From Actinomycetes bacterium (GTDB taxonomy: Bacteria; Actinomycetota; UBA4738): DNA of 37,789 nucleotides. The first letter of the stretch is position 1; each line of letters opens with the position of its first letter. Below the pieces are notes generated by a model. It was not told where the DNA came from and made no database searches. It worked only from the letters and a program-made list of their open reading frames with translations. Shown piece after piece: positions 28,703-37,057 of this stretch. Made by a program: the position numbers and the translations under genes. Location of the stretch: positions 1-37,789 of the forward strand of contig JAJYHN010000168.1 in assembly GCA_021784765.1 (NCBI GenBank), in the 5' to 3' direction.

Positions 28703-29359
28703 ATGGGAACGCCGCTCCGCGTGATGCTGGTCGATGACCACGAGGTCGTTCGCAAGGGCGTGAAGGCCCTGCTCGATGCGGCCGACGACATCGTGGTGGC
28801 CGGCGAGGCGGGATCGGTCAAGGAGGCCATCGAGGAGGCCGAGCGGACCCGCCCCGACGTCGTCGTGATGGACGTCCGGCTGATCGACGGCAGCGGCATC
28901 GAGGCCACCCGCGAGATCCGCGCTCGCCGCCCCAAGATCCAGGTCCTGATGCTGACCTCGTTCGCCGACGACGAGGCGCTGTTCGCCTCGATCATGGCCG
29001 GCGCCTCCGGCTACGTGCTGAAGCAGATCAAGGCCGGCGAGCTCATCCGCGCGATCCGGGCGGTCGGCGAGGGCAAGAGCCTGCTCGACCCCGACGTCAC
29101 CAAGACCGTCCTCGAGCGGCTGCGCCGCGGCAAGCACCTCATCAAGGACGAGAAGCTCGCTCGGCTGTCGCCGCAGGAGGAGCGCATCCTCTCGCTGGTC
29201 GCCTCCGGCAAGACCAACAAGGAGATCGGCGAGGAGCTCCACCTCGCCGAGAAGACCGTGAAGAACTACGTCTCGAGCATCCTCTCCAAGCTCGAGGTCG
29301 CCCGTCGGGCCGAGGCCGCCGCCTACCTCGCCCGTCACACCACCACCCCCGGCGCCTGA
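28703..29359 (+). CDS. devR: NarL/LuxR-family response regulator, DosR/DevR-like
   Basis: ATG 28703 (MGTPLRVMLVDDHEVVRKG) after GGGGG; the GTG 18 nt earlier is less likely. 218 residues. Receiver: acidic pair 11-12, phosphoacceptor Asp57 (VMDVRL), Thr85 (MLTS) and Lys107 (GYVLKQ). Linker GELIRAIRAVGEGKSLLD and LuxR-type helix-turn-helix (LSPQEERILSLVASGKTNKEIGEEL) follow. The recognition helix AEKTVKNYVS (182-191) is the same as in M. tuberculosis DosR, where Lys and Asn here contact the GGGAC half-site. This justifies the operator search reported below. A hairpin-bearing intergenic region separates it from the convergent PhoB-like gene. Confidence 0.92.
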   Translation: MGTPLRVMLVDDHEVVRKGVKALLDAADDIVVAGEAGSVKEAIEEAERTRPDVVVMDVRLIDGSGIEATREIRARRPKIQVLMLTSFADDEALFASIMAGASGYVLKQIKAGELIRAIRAVGEGKSLLDPDVTKTVLERLRRGKHLIKDEKLARLSPQEERILSLVASGKTNKEIGEELHLAEKTVKNYVSSILSKLEVARRAEAAAYLARHTTTPGA

Positions 29360-29368
29360 GCGGCGACG

Positions 29369-29405
29369 GGGGCCTCCGGGCCCCGCCGGCGTTCCCGGGG
29401 ACGCC
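29369..29405. terminator. Tandem hairpins between convergent devR and phoB-like genes
   Basis: GGGGCC-TCCG-GGCCCC (29369-29384) and GGCGTTCCC-GGGGACGCC (29388-29405, one G-U pair in RNA). They fill the 57-nt gap and can stop transcription from both sides. Confidence 0.55.
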
Positions 29406-29416
29406 GCAGGCCGGAT

Positions 29417-30145
29417 TCAGGAGGCCGAACGCGCCTCGTCGTCCAGGAACCGGTAGCCGAGCCCCCGGACGGTCACGAGATGGACGGGGCAGTGCGGGTC
29501 CTGCTCGATCTTCTGGCGCAGGCGCTTCACGTGGACGTCGAGCGTCTTGGTGTCGCCGAAGTAGTCGGGGCCCCAGACCTCCTCGATCAGCAGCTCCCGG
29601 GTGAGCAGGCGGCCCCGGCGGCGCAGGAAGACCTCCAGCAGCTCGAACTCCTTCGGGGTGAAGGCGACCGGCTCGCCGCGGACCCGCGCCTCGTGCCGCG
29701 CCACGTCCAGCACCACGGGGCCGGCCCGCAGGACCTCCGGCTCCGGCGTCTCGGCCGGGACCCCCGGCATCCCCGCGCGGCGGAGCTGGGCGCGCACCCG
29801 CGACACCAGCTCGCGCATCGAGAACGGCTTCGTGACGTAGTCGTCGGCGCCGAGCTCGAGCCCGGCGACCTTGTCGGCCTCGGCGTCCTTCGCGGTCAGC
29901 ATGACGATCGGGACCGTGGACTCGGAGCGGATGAGCCGGCACACGTCGAGACCGGAGAGCTTCGGGAGCATCAGGTCGAGCAGGACCAGCGACGGGCGCT
30001 CGGCGCGGAATCGCTCGAGGGCCTGCTCGCCGTCCGAGGCGACCAGCACGTCGAGCCCCTCGCGCTCGAGGGCGTACTGGACGCTCTCGGCGATGGCACC
30101 CTCGTCCTCGACCACCAGGACCGGGCCGACGGCGCTAGGAGCCAT
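29417..30145 (-). CDS. phoB: OmpR/PhoB-family response regulator (PhoB/RegX3-like)
   Basis: A 242-residue two-domain regulator. Receiver: acidic VVEDEG at 11-16, phosphoacceptor Asp57 (LLDLMLP), LTAKD and VTKPFS lysine. The C-terminal winged helix (about 150-235) has FTPKEFELLEVFLRRRGRLLTRELLIEEVWG and DVHVKRLRQKIE, with the RGLGYRF hairpin. It starts 11 nt inside the end of phoU, so it is the last gene of the pstSCAB-phoU transcript. Its likely kinase is the PhoR-like protein divergent from pstS. Together they should switch on the Pst system in phosphate shortage; the PHO-box-like repeats ahead of pstS are its probable sites. RegX3 of mycobacteria is the nearest named relative by context. 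Confidence 0.87.
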   Translation of the reverse strand: MAPSAVGPVLVVEDEGAIAESVQYALEREGLDVLVASDGEQALERFRAERPSLVLLDLMLPKLSGLDVCRLIRSESTVPIVMLTAKDAEADKVAGLELGADDYVTKPFSMRELVSRVRAQLRRAGMPGVPAETPEPEVLRAGPVVLDVARHEARVRGEPVAFTPKEFELLEVFLRRRGRLLTRELLIEEVWGPDYFGDTKTLDVHVKRLRQKIEQDPHCPVHLVTVRGLGYRFLDDEARSAS

Positions 30146-30821
30146 CGGTCAGGGGCTCCTTGTGCGAGGAATCGACGAACTCCCGGAACTCCCCGGTCAG
30201 AAGGAACCCCACCTGCTCGCCGACGTCGACCGCATGGTCGCCGACCCGCTCGAGCTGGCGGGCCACGGTGTTCATGCGGATGCCCCACTCGAGGGCGGCC
30301 GGGTCGCCGGCGAGGTTCAGCACCTTCCGGTACATCCCGCGGTTCAGCACGTCGACGGGGTCGTCGAGCGCCGGGAGCTTGAGGCACAGCTCGAGGTCGC
30401 GGCGCGTGAACGCCTCCAGCGAGATGCGGAGCATGCCGCGCACGATGTCGGACATCTCCTGGAGGTGCTCCAGGATCGTGGGGTCGTGCGGCAGCTCCTG
30501 GGTGATCGTGGCGATCTTCGCGATGTTCACCGCGCCGTCGCCCACCCGCTCGAGGTGCAGGTTGATGTGGAGGATCGCGGAGAGCAGCCGGAGGTCCGAG
30601 GCCACCGGAGTCTGCAGCGCGATGAGGTCGAGGATGCGTCGCTCGATGTCGAGGTAGGCGCCATCGACCTCATCGTCCCGCGCGATGACGGCGGTCGCGA
30701 GTCCCGCGTCCCGCCGTGCGAGGGCAGCCACCGCATCGCCGATCTGGCGCTCGACGATGCCGCCGAGCTCCTCGACCTCGGCCTCCAGCGCGGCGAGGTC
30801 CTCGTGGAAGCGCTGCCGCAT
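30135..30821 (-). CDS. phoU: Phosphate transport regulator PhoU
   Basis: 228 residues from ATG 30821 (MRQRFHEDLAALEAEVEELGG); a GTG two codons earlier overlaps the pstB stop. It has the two similar three-helix bundles of PhoU, each with an acidic metal-binding pattern (DDEVDGAYLDIE near residue 50 and the matching ERVGDHAVDVGE near 200; also LERVGDGAVNIAK in the first half). PhoU links Pst transport to the PhoR kinase and keeps the phosphate response off when phosphate is plentiful. It overlaps the regulator gene by 11 nt and follows pstB without a gap, so dose is coupled to the transporter. Confidence 0.93.
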   Translation of the reverse strand: MRQRFHEDLAALEAEVEELGGIVERQIGDAVAALARRDAGLATAVIARDDEVDGAYLDIERRILDLIALQTPVASDLRLLSAILHINLHLERVGDGAVNIAKIATITQELPHDPTILEHLQEMSDIVRGMLRISLEAFTRRDLELCLKLPALDDPVDVLNRGMYRKVLNLAGDPAALEWGIRMNTVARQLERVGDHAVDVGEQVGFLLTGEFREFVDSSHKEPLTDGS

Positions 30822-30829
30822 CTCCACGA

Positions 30830-31675
30830 CTAGCCGAACCTTCCGGTCACGTAGTCCTCCGTGCGCCTGTCGTCGGGCGCCCGAAAGATCTTGTCGGTCG
30901 GGCCGAACTCCACGAGCTCCCCCGACAGCAGGAAGGCCGTGTCCTCCGAGACGCGCGCGGCCTGCTGCATGTTGTGGGTCACGATCACGATCGTGTACCG
31001 CTCGGCGAGCCGCTGCAACAGCTCCTCGATGCGAGTGGTCGCCGAGGGATCGAGGGCCGAGGTGGGCTCGTCGAGCAGGATCACCTCGGGGTCCACGGCC
31101 AGCGTCCGGGCGATGCACAGCCGCTGCTGCTCCCCGCCGGAGAGCGCCGTCGCCGGCTTGCGCAGCGTGTCCTTCACGACGTCCCAGAGCCCGGCGTCGC
31201 GCAGGCTCGACTCGACGACGCGGTCCAGCTCGCTCCGCTTGGCGAGGCCGTGCAGCCGCGGGCCGTACGCGACGTTGTCGAAGATGCTCATCGGGAACGG
31301 CGTCGGGCGCTGGAAGACCATGCCGACCCGGCGCCGCAGCGTGACGGGGTCGACCGACTGACCGTACACGTCGTCGCCCTCGAAGAGGACCTTCCCCTCC
31401 ACGCGCATGCCCGGCACCCGGTCGTTCATCCGGTTCAGGCTGCGCAGCAGCGAGGACTTCCCGCACCCGGATGGTCCGATGATGGCCGTCACCTGGTTGC
31501 TCGGGATCTCGAGCGTGATCCCCTTCAGGATGTGCGCTCGCCCGAAGTACAGGTCGAAGCCGTCGAGCACGAACATGGCCCGATTCGCTCTGGGCTCGTC
31601 CACGGGTTCCTCCGGTAGCGACACGATCCCCGGATCTCGGTGCTCGCGCCCGGTCGCGTCCTCCTCGCGGATCAT
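30830..31675 (-). CDS. pstB: Phosphate ABC transporter ATP-binding protein
   Basis: ATG 31675 overlaps the pstA stop (ATGA); 281 residues. An unusual 30-residue acidic N-terminal extension ([14 protein letters not shown]) precedes the normal PstB core starting [13 protein letters not shown]. Walker [11 protein letters not shown]-loop [12 protein letters not shown] (typical of PstB), signature LSGGEQQR, Walker [13 protein letters not shown] and the H-loop His in VTHNMQQA are all present. It drives high-affinity phosphate import with PstA, PstC and PstS at the inner membrane. The large upstream part of track ORF 30830-32467 is an out-of-frame shadow of pstA. Confidence 0.95.
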   Translation of the reverse strand: MIREEDATGREHRDPGIVSLPEEPVDEPRANRAMFVLDGFDLYFGRAHILKGITLEIPSNQVTAIIGPSGCGKSSLLRSLNRMNDRVPGMRVEGKVLFEGDDVYGQSVDPVTLRRRVGMVFQRPTPFPMSIFDNVAYGPRLHGLAKRSELDRVVESSLRDAGLWDVVKDTLRKPATALSGGEQQRLCIARTLAVDPEVILLDEPTSALDPSATTRIEELLQRLAERYTIVIVTHNMQQAARVSEDTAFLLSGELVEFGPTDKIFRAPDDRRTEDYVTGRFG

Positions 31676-32565
31676 CGCGCCTCCTCCGTGTGGCGAACGA
31701 TCACCCGGCGCACCACGACGTTCAACAGCAGGACCAGGATCATAAGCAGGAACGCCGCGGCGTACGCGAGGGCATGCGCCTCGGCGAACGGCTGGTTGAT
31801 GAACGTCCACACCACGTAGGTGAGGTACCCGACGGGGTTGTGCGTGAACGAGGGCAGGAGGCCCCAGTAGTTCGACCAGCCCGCCGTGTAGAGGAGCGGG
31901 GCGGTCTCCCCCAGGGCGATCCCGACGGCGAGCAGGGCCCCGGTGACGATCCCGGACAGCGCGGAGCGGAGGATGACGCGCCGCAGCGTAGCGGCCTGGG
32001 TGGCGCCGAGCGCCGTCGAGGCGTCCCGAAGCTCCTCCGACACGCGGCCGATCGCGAGGTCGGTCGCCCGAAGGACGTAGGGGAGCATGATCACCGCCAG
32101 GGCGAGGGCGCCGGCGAGGAGCGAGAACCCCCACCCGAGCCAGGTGACCATCGTGACGTAGCCGAAGTAGCCGATGACGATCGAGGGGACGCCGGCGAGC
32201 ACGTCGGCCGCCAGGCGCACTGGGAACGCGGCCCGGGGCGACGCGAACTCGCGGACCCAGATCCCTCCAAGCACCCCGAGGGTGACCGCCGCCACCGTCG
32301 CGAGGACGACGAGTTGGATCGTCCCGACGATCGCGTTCTCGAGTCCCCCGGCGACCCCCGCCGTCGAGGTGGTGAAGAGCTTGGGCGAGAGGGCGCGCAC
32401 GGCGTGTGAGGTCACCATCGCGAACATGTGGGCGAGCGGCAGCAGCACGATCGCCACCGACAGCCACACCAGCACGACGGCGGTGCGGTGACGGACCCGG
32501 CGCCCGAGCGAGATGCCCGTCCGCGCCCTCCCGGCGGCGCCCTCCGCGGGCCGGGCCGCGATCAC
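31672..32565 (-). CDS. pstA: Phosphate ABC transporter permease PstA
   Basis: GTG 32565 overlaps the pstC stop (GTGA) and gives 297 residues; the long track ORF above it is a shadow. About six transmembrane helices are visible, the first at [21 protein letters not shown]. The cytoplasmic EAA loop is [29 protein letters not shown], typical of PstA, and [18 protein letters not shown] is the conserved late segment. It forms the channel with PstC. Start choice follows the overlap and family length; a Gly/Ala/Arg-rich 20-residue N-terminus precedes the first helix. Confidence 0.93.
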   Translation of the reverse strand: MIAARPAEGAAGRARTGISLGRRVRHRTAVVLVWLSVAIVLLPLAHMFAMVTSHAVRALSPKLFTTSTAGVAGGLENAIVGTIQLVVLATVAAVTLGVLGGIWVREFASPRAAFPVRLAADVLAGVPSIVIGYFGYVTMVTWLGWGFSLLAGALALAVIMLPYVLRATDLAIGRVSEELRDASTALGATQAATLRRVILRSALSGIVTGALLAVGIALGETAPLLYTAGWSNYWGLLPSFTHNPVGYLTYVVWTFINQPFAEAHALAYAAAFLLMILVLLLNVVVRRVIVRHTEEAR

Positions 32566-33596
32566 TCCGTCTCCCGTTCCGCCCACAGCAGCACGGGGCT
32601 CTGCTCGAGGGTGCGCACGATGCGCTTCACGAGCAGGTTCACCAGCACCGTGATCAGGAACAGCACCACGGCGAGCTCGGCGAGCGCGTGGACGGCCATG
32701 CCGGTCGCGTCGGTCATGGCGCTGTCGAGCTGGGCCGCGATCGTGGACGCCATCGTCGAGATCGGGCTGTAGAGGTTGTGCGGCAGGGAGTTCACCGCGC
32801 TGCCGCTCACCATCAGCACCGCCATGGTCTCCCCGAGCGCTCGGCCGAGACCGAGGATCACGGCCCCGATGACGGCGGGGCGCGCGACCGGCAGCGACAG
32901 ATCGCGGACGATCTCCCACTCGGTGAGGCCGAGCGCCCGGCCCTGCTCGAGCAGCTCCCGCGGGACCTTGGCGAGCGCGTCGCGACTCACCGCCGTGATG
33001 ATCGGGACGATCATGACGGCCAGCACGATGCCCGAGGCCAGCAGGCCGAGCCCCGTCTGGGCCTGGCCCCCGAAGAACGGGATGAACCCCAGCACCTTGC
33101 TCATCCCGGGGCCGACCGTCGCGCCGATCCACGGCACGAGGACGGTGAAGCCCCACAGCCCGAACACCACGCTCGGGACACCGGCGAGCAGCTCGACGAA
33201 GAACGAGACCACGGTCGCGAGGCCCCGGGGAGAGAAGCTCGTGAGGGCCACGGCGACGCCGATGCCGACCGGCACGGCGAGCACGATCGCGATGGCCGAG
33301 CTGAGCAGGGTGCCGGTGACGAACACGAGCATCCCGTACTCGGCGCCCTGCGGCGCCGCGATGCCGTGGCGGACGACCAGCGAGCCGCCGTACAGGTTGC
33401 CGAGGTTCCACTTCGTGCTGGTGAAGAACCCGAGGCCGTTCCAGACGACGGAACGCCAGGCGAAGATCGCGAGGACGACGAGGATCGTCAGGAGAATGAG
33501 CGGGGTGGCGGCGGCCGCGAGGCCGCTCGCCACCCCCCAGGCCCGCGAGGACACGCGCCCGCGGCGCGGCCTCGCCGATACGGTGGTCTCGCTCAC
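32562..33596 (-). CDS. pstC: Phosphate ABC transporter permease PstC
   Basis: GTG 33596 overlaps the pstS stop (GTGA); 344 residues, [20 protein letters not shown]. There are six or more helices, the first being [18 protein letters not shown]. PstC hallmarks are [19 protein letters not shown], the EAA loop [25 protein letters not shown] and [18 protein letters not shown]. The periplasmic loop after helix 1 (about 45-75) is of normal size. It partners PstA. The track ORF extends through pstS in another frame; that part is not coding. Confidence 0.93.
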   Translation of the reverse strand: MSETTVSARPRRGRVSSRAWGVASGLAAAATPLILLTILVVLAIFAWRSVVWNGLGFFTSTKWNLGNLYGGSLVVRHGIAAPQGAEYGMLVFVTGTLLSSAIAIVLAVPVGIGVAVALTSFSPRGLATVVSFFVELLAGVPSVVFGLWGFTVLVPWIGATVGPGMSKVLGFIPFFGGQAQTGLGLLASGIVLAVMIVPIITAVSRDALAKVPRELLEQGRALGLTEWEIVRDLSLPVARPAVIGAVILGLGRALGETMAVLMVSGSAVNSLPHNLYSPISTMASTIAAQLDSAMTDATGMAVHALAELAVVLFLITVLVNLLVKRIVRTLEQSPVLLWAERETE

Positions 33597-34714
33597 GAAC
33601 CGATCTTGGAGATGAGCTGCTGGCTCAGCTGGACCGTGTTGCTCGGCAACGGCTGGAAGTGTACCTGGTCCAGGAATGTCGCCGCGTTGCCCTGGGTGAT
33701 GCACCAGGTGAGGAACGCCTTGATGGCCGAGGCCACCGCCGGGTCCGACTGCTTGGTGTTCACGATCGCGTACTCGTAGTTGATGATCGGGTACGAGGTC
33801 GCGCCGGGCGAGAGGATCAGCGAGACCGCCCCGCTCGCCGGGACGTTCCCCGCGCTCGCCGCGGCGGCCGCCTTGATCGTGTCCGAGCTCGGCAGCACGA
33901 ACTTGCCGTCCCTGTTCTGCAGCGCCGCGTACCCGAGCCCGGCCTTGTCGGTCTGGTCGAGGTAGCTGATGCCGACGTAGGCGATCGCATACGGCGTCTG
34001 CTGCAGCGCCTGAACCATGCCCGAGTTGCCGTTCGCGCCGATCGCGCTCGGCACCGAGGGCCAGTTGGGGGTCGTGCTGAACCCGACCGACTTCGACCAC
34101 GACGGGGTCGTGTCGGACAGGTAGCTCGTGAACAGGAAGCTGTCGCCGCTGCCGTCGGCGCGGTGGACCGGCACGATGCCCTTGTGCGGCAGCGCCAGGC
34201 CGGGGTTCAGCGCCTTGATGGCCGGGTCGTCCCAGTACCGGATCTTCCCACCGTAGATCCCCGCGAGCACCGCGCCGCTCAGGTTCAGGTGCTTGGAGTT
34301 CAGCCCCGGGAGGTTGTAGTTGACCTGCTGGGCCGAGATCGCCAGCGGGATGTTCTCCATCGTGGGGGTCTGCTGCACGATCGCCGGGGCGAGGTAGGCG
34401 TCCGAGGCGCCGATCTGAGCCGCGCCGGAGGTGGCCTCGGCGATGCCCGTGCCGCTGCCAGTGCCCGCCGTGGTGATCTGGACGCTCGTGGTGGCCTGCT
34501 GGTAGGCGGGCACCCACAGGTTGAACAGCGGGTAGAGCAGCGTCGAGCCGGTCTCGAGCAGCTTGACCGTGCCGCCGCCGCCGGGGGTGCTGCCGCCGCC
34601 GGGGGTGCTGCCGCCGCCACCGCCACCGCCGGGGGTGCTGCTGCAGGCGCTCGCGACGAGCCCGAGCGCCACCAGCGCGGTGACCGGCGCCGCGAGCAGT
34701 CGAATCCTCTTCAC
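33593..34714 (-). CDS. pstS: Phosphate-binding lipoprotein PstS
   Basis: GTG 34714 with AGGAGG 4 nt upstream gives VKRIRLLAAPVTALVALGLVASAC, a lipoprotein signal with a Cys near residue 24; the longer track start is unlikely. 373 residues. A Gly/Ser/Thr/Pro linker (repeats of STPGGG) follows, then the periplasmic-binding core: LLETGSTLLYPLFNLW, TTAGTGSGTGIAEATSGAAQIGASDAYL (phosphate loop TxGxGSGxG), VHRADGSGDSFLFTSYLS and the PYAIAYVGISYL strand. It captures phosphate outside the membrane for PstCAB. The linker comes from a short DNA repeat (CCGCCGCCGGGGGTGCTG units, 34571-34640) likely to vary in length between strains. Confidence 0.95.
   Translation of the reverse strand: MKRIRLLAAPVTALVALGLVASACSSTPGGGGGGGSTPGGGSTPGGGGTVKLLETGSTLLYPLFNLWVPAYQQATTSVQITTAGTGSGTGIAEATSGAAQIGASDAYLAPAIVQQTPTMENIPLAISAQQVNYNLPGLNSKHLNLSGAVLAGIYGGKIRYWDDPAIKALNPGLALPHKGIVPVHRADGSGDSFLFTSYLSDTTPSWSKSVGFSTTPNWPSVPSAIGANGNSGMVQALQQTPYAIAYVGISYLDQTDKAGLGYAALQNRDGKFVLPSSDTIKAAAAASAGNVPASGAVSLILSPGATSYPIINYEYAIVNTKQSDPAVASAIKAFLTWCITQGNAATFLDQVHFQPLPSNTVQLSQQLISKIGS
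34571..34640. repeat. Short tandem repeat coding the PstS linker
   Basis: Imperfect copies of CCGCCGCCGGGGGTGCTG, three with one interrupted by ACC units. They encode Gly/Ser/Thr/Pro repeats in PstS (minus strand). Such tracts can slip in replication, changing linker length in frame. Confidence 0.55.
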
Positions 34715-34751
34715 GTTTCCTCCTCGTTCGTCCCTCGTTCGGACGCCTCGC

Positions 34752-34806
34752 ACGCTACCGGCGAGGCATGAACGAGCCCCGGCGCGAAGGTGAACGCCGG
34801 GTAAAC
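34752..34806 (-). promoter_or_regulatory. PHO-box-like direct repeats and -10 ahead of pstS
   Basis: On the minus strand GTTTACC and GTTCACC are repeated with an 11-nt period (plus-strand copies at 34800-34806 and 34789-34795), the pattern of actinobacterial PHO boxes. A TAGCGT -10-like hexamer lies at 34757-34752. The distance from repeats to -10 is about 31 nt, longer than in enteric PHO promoters. Confidence 0.5.
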
Positions 34807-34866
34807 GTTCTGGTCCAGCCGGTGCAAACGGCGTGCGGGCGCTCTCGCGGGGTGCCGCCCGGGATC

Positions 34867-34872
34867 TACACT
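34867..34872 (+). promoter_or_regulatory. -10 element of the PhoR-like kinase gene
   Basis: TACACT, 24 nt upstream of ATG 34897. No -35 consensus is seen. The PHO-box-like repeats lie about 60 nt upstream and could act on both directions. Confidence 0.4.
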
Positions 34873-34896
34873 CAGGCCGTCCCCCTCCCGCATGCC

Positions 34897-36207
34897 ATGG
34901 ACCGACCGAGCCCCCCGCCTCCAGATCGCACCACCCGGACGATCGCCACGGCCGCCGCCGTCGCGGTGCTCGCCGGGCTCGCAGCCGCGTTCGCCCCCGC
35001 CGGTCTCGCCGTGCGGGGCACCCTGGCAGCGGCCCTGATCGCAGCCTCGGCCATCGCCTGGCGGGCCTGGTGGGTGGGACGGCGCCGATCGCGGGAGGCC
35101 GCCGGCGCCGCCGAGCGCGCCGAGCGCGCGCGCCGGGACCAGGCGGAGCGGCTCCGGTCGGAGGTGCAGGCGCGGGATCTGGTCCTCGGCGCGATGGCCG
35201 ACGGCGTCGTGCTGTTCGCCCCCGACGGTCGCACGCTCTACGAGAACGACGCCGCGCGGAGCCTGCTCGGGCGGCGGTTCGACACCACCAAGGAGCTCAC
35301 CCCGAGCCGCCTGCGCGAGGCCGTGGCGGCGGCGCGGGCCGCAGACGCACCGGTCGAGAGCGCGCTCGAGGTGTCCGGGCGGTCGCTCGCGGTGGCGGCC
35401 GTGCCCTCCACCCCGCCCGGGGCCGTGGTGCTCCTGGTCCGCGACGTGACGGCGGCGCGACGGGTGGAGGCGCTGCGGACCGACTTCGTGGCCAACGCGT
35501 CCCACGAGCTGAAGACGCCCGTGGCCGCCATCCTCGCCCTGGCCGACGCGCTGCAGGGGGCGGCCGCCGACGGGGACGCGGCGGCGCTCGCCCGGTTCCT
35601 CGTCCGGCTGGAGGAGGAGGCGAACCGGCTGAACCTGATCGTGAGCGACCTGCTCGACCTCTCGCGGCTGGAGGGCGGGAGCCCGAGGCGAGCCCGCGTG
35701 CGCCTGGACGCCGTGGTCGCTCGCGAGTGCCGGCGCCTCGAGGCGCGCGCCCGCGAGCGCGCGCTGCGGATGACGATCGACGAACTCGCGGCAGCGGAGG
35801 TCCTGGGGTCCCGGGCCGATCTCGGGCTGCTCGTCCACAACCTGGTCGACAACGCGATGCGCTACACGGACGCCGGCGGGGAGGTGCGCGTGTCGGTCCG
35901 GGTCGGCGAGGGATGGGCCGAGCTCTCCGTGGAGGACACCGGGGTCGGCATCCCGACCCGTGCCCTCGACCGCGTCTTCGAGCGCTTCTACCGCGTCGAC
36001 GCCGCCCGGTCGCGCCAGACCGGCGGGACCGGGCTCGGCCTCGCGATCGTGAAGCACGTGGCCGAGGGCCATGGGGGAACGGTCACGGTGCGGAGCGTGC
36101 TCGGCGCCGGCTCCACCTTCACGGTCCGGATCCCACTCGCCACGGCCGCGGCCGGGGAGGGCGAGGTCGCCGCGGCCGAGCCTCAGGCCGGCGGCGGTGG
36201 CAGGTAG
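34897..36207 (+). CDS. phoR: PhoR/SenX3-like sensor histidine kinase
   Basis: ATG 34897 (MDRPSPPPPDRTTRT) is preferred to the track start, which runs through the promoter; 436 residues. Two close transmembrane helices (about 16-36 and 41-60) leave almost no outside loop, as in SenX3-type kinases that read phosphate through Pst/PhoU. A basic linker, a degenerate PAS domain (about 92-185: LGAMADGVVLFAPDGRTLYENDAA), His203 in NASHELKTPVAA, N box LVHNLVDNAMRYT, DTGVGIP, FERFYRVD and GGTGLGLAIVKH complete an active kinase. It is divergent from pstS. Its 3' end overlaps the convergent sixA gene by 25 nt. Confidence 0.9.
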   Translation: MDRPSPPPPDRTTRTIATAAAVAVLAGLAAAFAPAGLAVRGTLAAALIAASAIAWRAWWVGRRRSREAAGAAERAERARRDQAERLRSEVQARDLVLGAMADGVVLFAPDGRTLYENDAARSLLGRRFDTTKELTPSRLREAVAAARAADAPVESALEVSGRSLAVAAVPSTPPGAVVLLVRDVTAARRVEALRTDFVANASHELKTPVAAILALADALQGAAADGDAAALARFLVRLEEEANRLNLIVSDLLDLSRLEGGSPRRARVRLDAVVARECRRLEARARERALRMTIDELAAAEVLGSRADLGLLVHNLVDNAMRYTDAGGEVRVSVRVGEGWAELSVEDTGVGIPTRALDRVFERFYRVDAARSRQTGGTGLGLAIVKHVAEGHGGTVTVRSVLGAGSTFTVRIPLATAAAGEGEVAAAEPQAGGGGR

Positions 36208-36644
36208 CGGCCCCGGACGATCGCCGACCCGTCGCGCTCGAGGACCCAGGTCGAACCCTTCTGCGGGATCTCCGGGCCGTCCATCGGGACCCCCCGGACC
36301 GCCAGCGCCTCCACGAGCAGCATGATCACGTCCCCGTGGCTGCACAGGGCGGCCGGCTCGGTGAGGCGCTCCACCAGGTCGAGCGCCCGCGGGCCCGAGG
36401 TCCCCTCGGCGAGGTCGTCGGTCATCTCGAGCGGCAGGCCCCGGACGGCCGCGAGGGGCGCCAGGGTCTGCACGCATCGCACGAACGGGCTGGAGACCAG
36501 CCGAGAGATGGGATGGGGCGCCAGCATGCCGATCAGGCCCTCGGACTGTGCGCGGCCGCGCCTCGTCAGCGGGCGCAGGTCGTCCGGCTCGGCCCAGCCA
36601 TCGCGGCCCTTCGCCTTCGCGTGACGGACCACGAAGAGGGTCAC
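36183..36644 (-). CDS. SixA-like histidine phosphatase
   Basis: GTG 36644 overlaps the NUDIX stop (GTGA), giving 153 residues, VTLFVVRHAKAKGRDGWAEPD. The phosphatase RHA motif (residues 7-9), PLTRRGRAQSEGL, SSPFVRCVQTLAPLA and CSHGDVIM (second catalytic His) are present; this is the small SixA/phosphoglycerate-mutase type. In mycobacteria a domain of this kind is fused to a NUDIX domain in MutT1, matching the neighbour here, so the two proteins probably act together on oxidised nucleotides or dinucleoside polyphosphates. It is a non-fused version. SixA on its own could also dephosphorylate histidine. Confidence 0.85.
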   Translation of the reverse strand: MTLFVVRHAKAKGRDGWAEPDDLRPLTRRGRAQSEGLIGMLAPHPISRLVSSPFVRCVQTLAPLAAVRGLPLEMTDDLAEGTSGPRALDLVERLTEPAALCSHGDVIMLLVEALAVRGVPMDGPEIPQKGSTWVLERDGSAIVRGRYLPPPPA

Positions 36645-37057
36645 GACAGCAAGCCCTCGATCGAGGCCAGGAACGCCCGGTCGTGGGCGTAGGACAGCAC
36701 GGGCAGCGCGCGGTCGACCGGGAGCCACCGGAGCAGGTCGACCTCCGCCCCGGGGACGAACGTCCCGCTCTCCGGGTCCATCAGCCAGTAGCGAACGAGC
36801 TTCGGCCTGCCGCCGTCGACGTAGGAGACGCTGCCAGCCTCGTCGCCGATCCGGCAGCGCAGGCCGGTCTCCTCCTCGACCTCGCGCAGGGCTCCGGCGG
36901 CCGGGTCCTCGCCGGGATCGAGCTTCCCCTTGGGCAGGCTCCAGTCGTCGTAGCGCGGCCGGTGGACGACGGCGATCTCGGTGCGCCCGTCGCGGGTGCG
37001 GCGCACGACGCCGCCCGCCGCGAGCACCGGGCGCGTCCCCTGCCCGCTCACAGCCAT
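36641..37057 (-). CDS. NUDIX hydrolase (MutT1-like)
   Basis: ATG 37057 lies inside the end of the CHAD gene (a GTG two codons later is also possible); 138 residues. The NUDIX box reads GKLDPGEDPAAGALREVEEETGL, with all Glu ligands. The start VLAAGGVVRRTRDGRTEIAVVHRPRYDDWSLPKG is close to MutT1 and diadenosine polyphosphate hydrolases. Coupled with SixA by a 4-nt overlap, it is probably the split form of MutT1, cleaning 8-oxo-GTP or ApnA. The CHAD-NUDIX-SixA order ties it to polyphosphate and phosphate metabolism encoded next door. Confidence 0.88.
   Translation of the reverse strand: MAVSGQGTRPVLAAGGVVRRTRDGRTEIAVVHRPRYDDWSLPKGKLDPGEDPAAGALREVEEETGLRCRIGDEAGSVSYVDGGRPKLVRYWLMDPESGTFVPGAEVDLLRWLPVDRALPVLSYAHDRAFLASIEGLLS

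Noticed and set aside
32406-33779. A 457-codon plus-strand ORF opposite pstC and pstS
   Set aside because: Antisense to the complete pst operon and highly biased in composition (runs of Asp/Arg/His/Glu), with no domain.
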